NCBI GenBank assembly: GCA_900208305.1
Contig: OAPG01000007.1
Span: forward strand, 345,001 to 409,000
Origin: Melanopsichium pennsylvanicum
Taxonomy: Eukaryota; Basidiomycota; Ustilaginomycetes; Ustilaginales
DNA length: 64,000 nt
Reading direction: 5' to 3'
Position 1 is the first letter of the stretch; each line of letters begins with the position of its first letter. Position numbers and translations under genes: made by a program. This document shows positions 1-8,972 of the stretch, piece after piece. A model generated the notes under the pieces. That model did not search any database, was not told where the DNA came from, and saw nothing but the letters and a program-made list of their open reading frames with translations.

Positions 1-2214
1 CTCCTGAACGTTGACGCCCTGCTTGTGGGAGAAATCGAAACGAAGCTTGGTAGGGGCAACAAGCGAACCCTTCTGGTCAATGTGGTCGCCGAGAATTTCA
101 CGGAGACCAAAGTTGAGGATGTGGGTTGCGGTGTGGTTGGACTGCAGAGGCGCACGTCGCTTCTCGTCGTACGAGACGACGACTTGGTCGTTGAGGGAAA
201 GTTCGCCCTTAGTGAGGTGGCCGATGTGGAGAACGTAGCCAGAGAATACCTGAGCGTCTTCGACAATGAATTCGGTCTTGCCATCAATGACGATGCGACC
301 GGCATCGGCCTGCTGACCACCGCTCTCGGCGTAGAGACAGGTGCGGTCGAGAAGGATACCAAAGTTTTTAGCACGGTCGCCGATCTTGATTGTCTCGGGG
401 AAAAAGGTATGGTCCTGATAGATGGCCCTGACGCTGGCCTTGACTGAGTTGACGCCATACTTGAAGTCATCCTGGGTCTTGGGCACCGAATCATCCTTCT
501 CAAGGTGGCCGAGGTCGTGCACGTCAAATTTGACTGCTTCGGTTTCGCCCTTCTTACCACCGGCTTTGGAGAGCTCTTTGGACTCGGCCTGAGCGGCTTC
601 AAACTCCTTGTGGTTGACGCCAAGGCCTTGCTCCTCGGCCATGATCAGCGTGAGGTCGACGGGAAAACCAAAAGTGTCGTAGAGCTTCCAAACGTCGTTA
701 CCGCTGAGTTGCTTGTTGCCAACGGCCTTGGCCTTGACGGCGTACTCTTCAAAGAGCTTCTCTCCACGATCGAGGGTGCGGGCGAACGAAGCCTCTTCTT
801 CATCAAGGATGGCCTTGACGTCGTCAACCTTTTTGGTGATCTCGGGGAAAAAGTGGCCCATCTGATCAACAAGGGTGGGGACGAGCTGCGAGAAGAAGGA
901 ACCAATGGGAACCTGGAAGTATTTGCGAACGTAACGGGTACCACGACGCAAGATGCGGCGAAGAACGTAACCACGGCCGTCGCGGTCGGGGACGCCGCCG
1001 TCTGAGATGGCAAAAGTCAATGTACGGACGTGGTCTGCAACGACACGGTAGGCAGTGTCGATGCCGTCCTTGTCGTCGGCGCCGAGCTTGCCAGTGTAGG
1101 CGCGGGCACCAGTGAGCTGCTGAATCTTGTTGAAGATGGGGGTGAAGACATCGGTGTCGTAGTTGGATGACTTGTCCTGGAGAATAGAGACGAGACGCTC
1201 AAAACCCATGCCGGTGTCAATGTGCTTTGCGGGGAGTGGGCGCAAGGAGCCGTCGTCCTCTCTGTTAAATTGCATGAAAACGTTGTTCCATATCTCGATG
1301 ACGTTGGGGTCATCCTTGTTGACGAGGTGCGAAGCATTGCGCCCGCCGATCCTGTCGTAGTGAATTTCAGAGCAAGGTCCACAAGGGCCGGTGGCGCCCA
1401 TTTCCCAGAAGTTGTCCTTCGCGTCACCCGTGAGAATATGGTCATCTGCCACGCCAACTTTTAGCCAAAGATCACGTGCTTCGAGGTCGGGCTCCAGGCC
1501 CTGCTTGGCATCACCCTCAAAGTAAGTGACGTAGAGACGATCCTTGGGTAGACCGTAGACGACAGTGAGCAGCTCCCATGCCATTTCGATGGCCTCCTTT
1601 TTAAAATAGTCGCCGAACGACCAGTTGCCAAGCATTTCGAAAAAGGTGTGGTGGTAGGTATCCTTACCCACATCGTCGAGATCGTTATGCTTACCACCTG
1701 CGCGAATGCACTTTTGGGAGTTTACGGCGCGTTTCATGGAGCCGAAAGCGGAGTTGGGGTCTGCGATGCCGAGAAAGATGGGCTTGTACTGGTTCATACC
1801 AGCGTTGGCGAAGAGAAGGGTGGGGTCATCGTAAGGGATGGTGGAAGAGGATGGCACAAAGGTGTGTTGACGTTGCTTGAAGTAGCCGGTAAAGGTATCA
1901 CGAACTTTTGTTGCGGGCCAATCGCCAAAGCGAGAGGTGGTTGCAGCGTTTTGGTGTACGTCGGCCATGGTAGAAGAGGTGCGGAGCAGAAGAAAGGCGG
2001 TTTGTCGGCAAAAGTTGTTAGGAATAGTGCTTTGCTGGGCGATAGGAGCTGTGATGAGGTGGTGTGTCCGTCTATGTAAGCAAGAAATGGGTGATTGCGA
2101 CAAGCCCAACGAAGTGTATGCTCGTGCAGGAAAGAGCCGAGTTCTAAGAGCGAATGAAAAGGAACGCGAAGTGCCTGTAGCGAAGAGGATGCAAGCGCTA
2201 GGTTTTGTTGGCAT
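1..2214 (-). CDS. ALA1: Alanyl-tRNA synthetase, 5' part (gene continues beyond window)
   Basis: Charges tRNA-Ala in translation. The open frame runs leftward off the window edge without a stop, so only about 738 codons are present and the C-terminal part is missing. Seen: a class IIc catalytic core with [12 protein letters not shown] near residue 195 (cytosolic numbering) and the editing-domain motif NHTATH, whose HxxxH histidines fall at 612 and 616. Two in-frame ATGs matter. The ATG at 1968 begins [19 protein letters not shown] and gives the usual cytosolic N-terminus. The ATG at 2214 adds 82 residues with no Asp or Glu and about nine Arg/Lys, which looks like a mitochondrial presequence. 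Fungal ALA1 genes are known to make both forms from one gene, sometimes from non-AUG starts; here the upstream start would be a plain AUG. No intron is seen. The gene is divergent from the ankyrin gene. Confidence 0.93.
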   Translation of the reverse strand, partial: MPTKPSACILFATGTSRSFSFALRTRLFPARAYTSLGLSQSPISCLHRRTHHLITAPIAQQSTIPNNFCRQTAFLLLRTSSTMADVHQNAATTSRFGDWPATKVRDTFTGYFKQRQHTFVPSSSTIPYDDPTLLFANAGMNQYKPIFLGIADPNSAFGSMKRAVNSQKCIRAGGKHNDLDDVGKDTYHHTFFEMLGNWSFGDYFKKEAIEMAWELLTVVYGLPKDRLYVTYFEGDAKQGLEPDLEARDLWLKVGVADDHILTGDAKDNFWEMGATGPCGPCSEIHYDRIGGRNASHLVNKDDPNVIEIWNNVFMQFNREDDGSLRPLPAKHIDTGMGFERLVSILQDKSSNYDTDVFTPIFNKIQQLTGARAYTGKLGADDKDGIDTAYRVVADHVRTLTFAISDGGVPDRDGRGYVLRRILRRGTRYVRKYFQVPIGSFFSQLVPTLVDQMGHFFPEITKKVDDVKAILDEEEASFARTLDRGEKLFEEYAVKAKAVGNKQLSGNDVWKLYDTFGFPVDLTLIMAEEQGLGVNHKEFEAAQAESKELSKAGGKKGETEAVKFDVHDLGHLEKDDSVPKTQDDFKYGVNSVKASVRAIYQDHTFFPETIKIGDRAKNFGILLDRTCLYAESGGQQADAGRIVIDGKTEFIVEDAQVFSGYVLHIGHLTKGELSLNDQVVVSYDEKRRAPLQSNHTATHILNFGLREILGDHIDQKGSLVAPTKLRFDFSHKQGVNVQE

Positions 2215-2782
2215 CAACAGCCAGTCGAATGTTGTGTTTATGAAGAGAGGAGAAGCGAAGGAGGACAATCGAATCCCAAACTTGATCGCTCAACGGAATA
2301 ATAATGATGATGGTGGTGGTGGTGGTGGTGCTAGTACTAACAACAACAAAATGTGTGTTACACATGCACACTAAGTTACGTTGACTTCTTAGCCGTGGTT
2401 TTGTGTGCCTCTGAGCCATTTTCTAGATTATTTTTTATTTTTGTCCTTTTCTCCCTTTTTTTATTTTTTATTTTATTTTTCTCGGCTTGCTGCTGTGATT
2501 GTTGCTCAGCTCGGAATGTCCGACCATTTTTATCTTCGAGAGATTCAGCACGTGTGACTCGCTCTGCGATAGTATCAATCATCATTACATAATCAAAAAT
2601 AAGCAGCCTCCACTTCGATGATCTCTCATGTCATGGCTCAGTCAGATTTCTCACTCGTTAGGGTCCAGCAAGCGCAGAGAGACCCTTTGAAGCATTGAGA
2701 ACCTCAGCTTCACAATGTCCGACACACACCATCACTTGGTCAAACAAACACATGGCATACTTCTAAATTAACGCCCCAGAAC
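2215..2782. promoter_or_regulatory. Divergent intergenic region, AlaRS / ankyrin gene
   Basis: About 570 bases between two divergently transcribed genes, so it should hold both promoters. It contains a GGT/GAT triplet run near 2308-2335 and a long T-rich tract at about 2430-2480. No clear TATA box or named operator is visible. Confidence 0.4.
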
Positions 2783-3350
2783 ATGACTTCTATTCCGAAT
2801 GTCAACGGCTCAAACGTCGCTGCAGCACCATTCCAGCACCAAGTGCAGCCACGATCGCATCCAAAATTCGTCACACAGCTTTCGGATGCCGCCATCGATC
2901 TAGCAAACAGGGTAAGTCTGTAACATTATCTTTGCATCCAACTTGGCATCAAGGCCATATCATTGATCTGACAGTCGTTCTTTATCTTCTTTCTTGTCCA
3001 AATCTTAGATGTTCGACCTTGCACGACGAGGCGACCTCGCTCTGATCGATTACCTCGCATCTGGTCTTCCCCCCAACCTCACTAACAATCGAGGAGATTC
3101 CCTGCTCATGCTAGCCTCGTACCACGGTCATGCTGACCTTGTCCAACGCATGCTCACGCAGTCCCATTCCCCTTCGTCATCAGCCCAAAATACGCATCGA
3201 GGTTGGCGAGGCACTCCTGATCCCAATCAACTCAACGGCCGAGGTCAGAGCATCGTCGCAGGCGCAGTGTTCAAAGGCTATGACCATGTGGTTCGCTTGC
3301 TCATCCAACACGGTGCCGATCCATTGGCAGGTCAACCCAATGCAGAGTAA
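2783..3350 (+). CDS. Ankyrin-repeat protein, two exons, possibly interrupted by an in-frame stop
   Basis: Exon 1 is 2783-2911 (43 codons) and the intron is 2912-3008 (GTAAGT donor, CTTAG acceptor). Exon 2 starts at 3009 with MFDLARRGDLALIDYL. The product to the first stop is 156 residues. It shows ankyrin-type helices: a GD-leader repeat (NLTNNRGDSLLMLASYHGH), then NGRGQSIVAGAVFKGYDHVVRLLIQHGADP. This resembles a family of small soluble fungal and bacterial ankyrin proteins; the partner is unknown. The reading ends at TAA (3348-3350) directly after AGQPNAE. The same frame then stays open for 55 codons to TAG at 3516-3518 and starts CAKMFNKWD, which matches how the family's last repeat helix normally continues. 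The gene may therefore be truncated, read through, or misassembled. It is convergent with RMI1. Confidence 0.75.
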
Positions 3351-3653
3351 TGCGCGAAAATGTTCAACAAATGGGACGGCAACCAGGGATACCAACAACT
3401 CTTCCAACATGCGAAAGCAAGGGGCATGGGCGCCACAGAAGCAGCTCCGCCAGTCCAAGATAGAGAAGAGATACGAAGAGTTCCAGGTGTCGGTTTACAG
3501 CGTGTTGACCGCCAATAGCCGCCAGACCAAGTAGCACAGCGTTGATGAGTAGCTGTTGAGTGCCTTCGTCTTAGAGGAAAATTTTGTGCTTTCATTAGGC
3601 GTTTGTGTTGATTGCAGTACAGACACCGTGAAATGCGCAGCGTTTGCCCTCGC
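3351..3653. other. Convergent intergenic region with ankyrin-frame extension
   Basis: The first 168 bases hold the 55-codon in-frame extension of the ankyrin gene (ends 3518). The remaining 135 bases look like ordinary 3' sequence between two convergent genes, with nothing else recognisable. Confidence 0.5.
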
Positions 3654-5076
3654 CTATGGCTCAGGGGACGACTCGATGACAATCGGCTCATATCGCGAGT
3701 TGCTGACTGCATCCGCAGCCTGTGATGGACGCTGAACCGGCTCAAGCTTGGATTCCACATCGACCGCATTGAGCGCATTATCGTCGAGTGAGTCATATAA
3801 TCTGTCATCGTCGCTATCTAGCAGCATGATCGGGTCCTGCTGAGTCGCAGTCTGCCTTGGTGTCGTTTTGATATTCGACGGTTGGCTGTGGCACTTGATC
3901 CAAGAGCTCTGAGACATGCCATCTGGCATTGGAAGCTCTGCTCGCTCGCGTTTGGGTTGTGCTTGATTCGAAGTCGACACATTGGAAGTCGCGTCCCTGG
4001 TGTGAGAGTTCGACGCTATATCGACGGCAGGTACAGCGCTGGCTACCGTCATCTCTTCCTCAGCCTCGAGCGCTGCCAGAAGCTCGCTTTCGTCTTCGTC
4101 CGGACTAAAACTGCGCTGTGGCCTTGCGGTTATCAAGTCTGACGCTGGGCCAGTAGCGCCTCCGACACTTGTATCGCGCGAATTGTCGCTTGCCTTAACA
4201 CTGCTCGAAGGGGACTTACCGAGCTGTACTCGAAGCTTTTCGATGAGCTTTTCCTCTGCCACTCCGTCCTTCTCCCTGACCCCTCCACCTTCCACAAGTA
4301 CGGTTTGCGGAGTGAGCAGCAAGTATCCATCTTTGATAAGAGCTCCCTTGAGTAGCAATTTGGAGCCCATCTTGGTTGTATTCATGTCGAGCCCTGGGAT
4401 ACGCTGCAATTCGATCGCAAACACGTTGGCTAGCTTGCTGCCATCCGACAGCTCCAACCTGAGCATGCGTCGAGAATATACTGTAGTTGTTTGTACCTTG
4501 TCGTCTTCCTGCGCTTGAAAGTCGGCCATGTGATCAGCTGCCGCTACCACAGTTGCTGCAGTCAACTTGGCCTCTGCAAGCCCGTCATTTGGATCAACAT
4601 TGGTACGTCGAGCTTCGCAGCGAGCTTCGGCTATCTCGAGCTGAGATGAAGCTGAATAGCCAATGTCGATCATGCTCTCGATCTGGGTCAAGACAGCTCC
4701 TCTCCCAGCGTCACCGACTTTGGCCGAAGGTGAGCGAAACGCTTCGGGTGTGAGCTTGCAGTATGAAGCCGGCACAATGCGGTGTAGGTCGGAATCCAGC
4801 AGTTTTTGACGTACTGCTCTGGCGAGTTGATCTGGCGTTGCTGTGATAGCGGGATCACGTTGACGGATTTGTTTTACGCATGATCTCCTGCGAAACCAAA
4901 ATGTCATGATGTGTATGTAGAAAATGGAAATGTAAAGAGTCAGATGATGATAAAGGCTACCGATTTATGGCGGCGTGCGGGTATACTTACAACCAAGACG
5001 GGTCCACTTGAAGGGTAGGGTAGCGTGCGGCTAGCAGGCGAGTGACCGCTACGGGCACTAATTCCAAATCTGGCAT
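3654..5076 (-). CDS. RMI1: RMI1-like subunit of the RecQ-Top3-Rmi1 dissolvasome
   Basis: Structural partner of topoisomerase III and a RecQ helicase in double-Holliday-junction dissolution; nuclear. Two exons: 4991-5076 (starts MPDLELVPVAVTRLL) and 3654-4887. The intron is 4888-4990 (GTAAGTATAC donor, TTTCGCAG acceptor). The join restores the family signature VDPSWLRSCV, and the coding length is 1,320 bases, 439 residues. The N-terminal helical segment is followed by an OB-fold at about 160-230 with LRLELSDGSKLANVFAIE, RIPGLDMNTTKMGSKLLLKG and LLLTPQTVLVEGG, the hallmark Rmi1 strand pattern. The remainder is acidic and disordered. Two hydrophobic-acidic motifs, DPIMLLDSDDD (about 380) and EPIVIESSPEP at the extreme C-terminus, look like SUMO-interacting motifs (inference). 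The OB-fold makes the assignment fairly secure. Confidence 0.85.
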
Positions 5077-5286
5077 TACGATTTTGCCGCAGGTGAGCTA
5101 CATGGCTGATGGTAGCAACTCAAGTGATGGAATAGAAGCAAAGAGCACAAATTAGGAGCAAAAGAGTAAAATACTGATTCTGAAGTCGTAAACACAGGAT
5201 GCTGCGCAGAATATTCACATCGAAAAAAGAAAAAAAGGTTCTCGTCAGCGAAGCCAGACCAAAGCCATACTCAGGCCTTTGACGCA

Positions 5287-7005
5287 CCAGATCATCTGGG
5301 TTTCCGCTGTCAGGTCATTTGGCTTTGATCTGGCTAGGTGAACTCAGGTGATATGGCTCCTCAGAGAGCAACAAAGCCAGAGCAAACAAAAAACAAACAG
5401 TTTGGCAAGAAAAAGCATTGCTTTGAATTGAATCAGGAAAACCAGACTACAGATTGGCGCCATCAGCCAGGCATAGTATGTATAAAAGCATGTCTAGAGC
5501 TACAATGAAACATCAGTCACTGCATCAGTTGACATAGAAGCAATAAATCAGTTGGTGTAGAAGCAATGGAAGCAATACTCAGCTATCTAATGGCCAGAAG
5601 GCAGGCTATCCAGATGGTTGCACAAGCAGCAGCATGAGCAGTAAATGTTGGGTTGTTTTGAATCAAGACAAAAAAAGGTGGTGTGTCAGTGTCAGGTCCT
5701 CAGCTATGCCAAAGAACCAATGCAAGTTGAGGTGATGGACTAATGTTGGTGATGGCAACAAAGAAAAGTGGTGATGGTTGTGAGTTGATTTATGCATATG
5801 CACCTTGTTACTTTATAAAGATGTGGCTGACCTTGGCATCAGGAAATGAATCAGCTAGCAAGCAGTGAGTGGTAAGTGCGCAAGAGGTTCTGTAGCAACA
5901 ACCTCAAACTTGTCATAAAGTGCTAACTTTGGCAATCTGCTTTGCAAAGCCATTGTTACAGGGACTCAGAATGAGTCTGGATGAAACCCTTGATTTTATC
6001 AGGTTTTGTATTGAGTCCCGGTAAAAGGTGGGTTTCCAGCCAATCTTGGTTGGACACTTGCCAGAAGCTGTGGATGGGGACCAGAGGCCATAGAGGGCCA
6101 CTACAAGGGTTGGAAGGATCTCCAGCAGGTACAGAGGGTCCAGATAACAGGCTTGGTAGGATTTGGGGTCAAGTGATAAGCAGCTACTGGCTCTGGTAGC
6201 CAGAACTGATAAGCGCAGGGGCCAAACCCCGTGTACAAAGGCAAGAGGCAGCTGGGGAGGCTAGCTGTTGATAAGGAGGCCCTGATAAGAGGAATGCTGA
6301 TAAGAACTTCAAGCAGGGCTTGATATATGTAAGAGAGCATTTGTTTCAATTGTGGAGGAGCAGGGCTCATCCACTCTATTATTCATTACCTTAGTTATGT
6401 GTTATGAGTTTCTCAGTATCTACTTCTTGTCTCTCCTGCAATCACCAGGTATTGCAGCATTACAGTGTTTGTGTCTTCCTCATTGGAGAAGCCAAAGGCA
6501 GAACCTCAACTGCAGCAACAGAACACACACCATAGCCTTATCAGACAGTGACAATGGCTCCCAAGTCCCAGAAGATGTTGTAGACAGCAACTGGTGCTTG
6601 CATCAAGAACACTTGTGTATAGTGCAGGTCATACAATCATTCAGACAAGCCGCACTACTGCTGAACAGAGTGTTCACAGAGGCTAGTTGACTTGGAATGG
6701 TTCCAGCAGATCTCAGAACAAAATTGGATAGAACACGCACTTCCAGCAGGTTTCATTTTGAAACATGATAGAACACGCACTTCCAGCAGGTTTCATTTCA
6801 AAACACAATAAAACCCCAGGTTTCATTGGATATTAAATTGAACCCCAAGTTAGGCACATTGGCCCCTGACAGCCAGCTCCAAATCATGCTGGCTCCTACA
6901 AGCCATGGTCAAAGCCAGGTGACTTGGGTTAGGTGAGGAGCCAAGCAAATCCAGACAATCTGGCTATGGTCTGGGTTTATGTGATCCAACAGCCAGATGA
7001 TCTGG
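5287..7005. mobile_element. CpG-depleted repeat island, probable decayed mobile element
   Basis: There is no credible gene across about 1.7 kb. The sequence is lower in GC than its neighbours and almost lacks CpG: a hand count gives roughly ten CpG between 5341 and 7140, while the flanking genes are CpG-rich. The stretch is bracketed by CCAGATCATCTGG at 5287-5299 and its exact reverse complement at 6993-7005. Related words (GGTGA, TGGCTCCTCA, CAAAGCCA) recur near both ends in opposite orientation, as in subterminal repeats. This suggests a non-autonomous or LTR-like element degraded by methyl-C deamination or RIP-like mutation. No transposase or reverse transcriptase remnant was recognised. 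The exact ends are uncertain. Confidence 0.45.
6727..6810. repeat. 40-bp tandem duplication inside the CpG-poor island
   Basis: GATAGAACACGCACTTCCAG begins at 6727 and again at 6767. Each copy is followed by CAGGTTTCATTT and a short variable tail. A third partial copy (CAGGTTTCATTGG) follows at about 6808. The spacing is exactly 40 bases. The ACACGCAC core is one of the few places in the island where CpG survives. Confidence 0.75.
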
Positions 7006-7227
7006 ATTTGGTCTGCATCCCTGATCAAAAAACATTCTTTTTTACACTGTGGTTGGCTTTTGGCATCCAACACCTGAATCTGACCTTTTTTTCTCTCTCA
7101 AAGTCATGGACCAACTTCTCCCAGAATGCTAATCTCAGACACACACTGCACTCTTTATTTAGTTTGCAACATGGGACAACCGAAAAGGCTCAGATAGTGA
7201 ATGTTTATCATGTCATAACGCATCTTC

Positions 7228-8780
7228 CTACTCTGAACAAATTGAAGAGCTTGACAGTGCATCATTGTCCTTGCCAGGCCTTTCTGCGGTGAACTTTTCG
7301 AGATGTTCTGGCTGATACGTTGGACAGCGATCAATGTTCGCATCTGGCAACCACCATTCGAGCAATTTCAAGAAGAGCATATCCACAGCAACGATGATCA
7401 CAAAGATCTTACCTGCGATGATTCCAGCCTGGTTGTATTTTTGCAGACGCTCTGACGGACGGGGAAAATCATTCTTGATCGCTTGGTTATAAACTCGCTC
7501 GACTCGGTGAGCTACGTCGGTCCACGAATACATGCGTTTGACTGCATGGTGATACGCAAATGAATCGTGCTTGCCCGCACGAACGTGTCGAATGGCTTCA
7601 TCCATCGCGCGCACAATATCGTTCTCTTCGGGCTTAGCGAGTCGGACCATGGATGGCGGTAGAACTTCAGGAATACCACCAACACGAGTGGAAACCACAA
7701 AGAGACCGGCACAAGCAGCTTCGATGATTCCTGTCCCAAACGCTTCGGTTAAGGAGGTGTTAAGGAAGATTGTGCCGCGGGTGAGATGATCGCGTACCGC
7801 ACCCTGACGAACAGCGCCACACAATTCTACCCGATCTTGAAGGAGGTAACGTTCGCGCATTTGCTCCAATTCCACCCGCTTCGGTCCGTCTCCGCCTGCG
7901 ATTTGGTGATTACAGTCCAAGCAAAAGTTTCAAGTATCGTCCAACAATGTCAATGTTAGTCTCGCTGAGTCCGCACATTACACCGATCCTTTTGGTGAGA
8001 TACTCACCGATGAGAAAGTACAAATCCGAATGAGCAGCGCACAATCTAGGAATAGCCGCAATCAGCAGATCGATGCCCTTCCGATACATCAATCTGCTCA
8101 GCACCACCACGGTCAATCTCGCATCCTCGATCCTGTTTGGATCCGGCAAAAACTGCTCGGCGACCACAGCGTTGGGGATGACCGACACCTTGTTTGGATT
8201 CAAGTTGGCGCGTAGTGTCGTATTCTCTTTACCCGTATGAGAGACGCACACGACTGCATCAATGTCGCTGAGCACAAATCGTAGCAGTTTGTTGGTCAAA
8301 ATCGAGGCCGTGTCAGAAAAGCCAAACAGACTATGATCAGTGAAAACGGTGCGTAGTCCCATGGTTCGTGCATGCAAAATACCTTCGTGCGCCATGGACG
8401 AAAGAGCTTGATGACCGTGTACGATTTGAATCTGCTCCCGAATCAGGATGGAGCGGAGCGTGGGGAAGAGCGAGAAAAAGTTGGGCAATGTGTCTTGTCG
8501 AGCGATGACCTGGTAGGGTACATAGTACACTTTGAGACCGTTGGACAGGTATCGCACACCAACGCGATCAGGAGCGTAGGCATGTGTGATGACAACAACC
8601 TAAGGACATGCAATGCGCAGTGGTGTTTGAAATGATATTAGCAATCGTTCGCCTTCGAAAAACCGCTTTCCTTATCTACGAAATACTTACCTTGTGGCCG
8701 AGAGCAAGCAATTGCCCACCAAGAAAGTAGATGTGACCCTCAACACCGCCCACATTCGGATAGAAAAAGTCGGACACCAT
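7228..8780 (-). CDS. SPT14: PIG-A/Spt14 catalytic subunit of GPI-GlcNAc transferase
   Basis: Catalytic subunit of the ER complex that moves GlcNAc from UDP-GlcNAc to phosphatidylinositol, the first step of GPI-anchor synthesis. Three exons: 8691-8780, 8008-8599 and 7228-7895. The introns are 8600-8690 and 7896-8007, both with GT..AG ends, giving 1,350 coding bases and 449 residues. The start [16 protein letters not shown] is the family N-terminus. [44 protein letters not shown] and SVIPNAVV follow in family order. The second splice restores FLIGGDGPKR. The GT4 motif [13 protein letters not shown] carries the two Glu of EX7E. A C-terminal hydrophobic segment ([18 protein letters not shown], about 390-415) anchors the protein in the ER, followed by a short polar tail. 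The 3' end abuts the CpG-poor island. Confidence 0.95.
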
Positions 8781-8972
8781 CCTAGCAATCAGACCAAATC
8801 ACAGCGACGTATGCGTACGAGGGAAAAATAAGCAGACGACAAAGACAGAAATGTAACAAGCGTCAGTCTCGGTGTTCTCTCGGCGAGACCAAGATAAACA
8901 TGGTTAAAATACAATGTGGATGCGAGGTCTAGATTCGAAGATGAGCAGGGAAAGAAGAAGGAAATCTCATGC

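Noticed and set aside
5913..6690. Short frames in the CpG-poor island
   Set aside because: No family resemblance; low complexity; most likely chance in AT-richer sequence.
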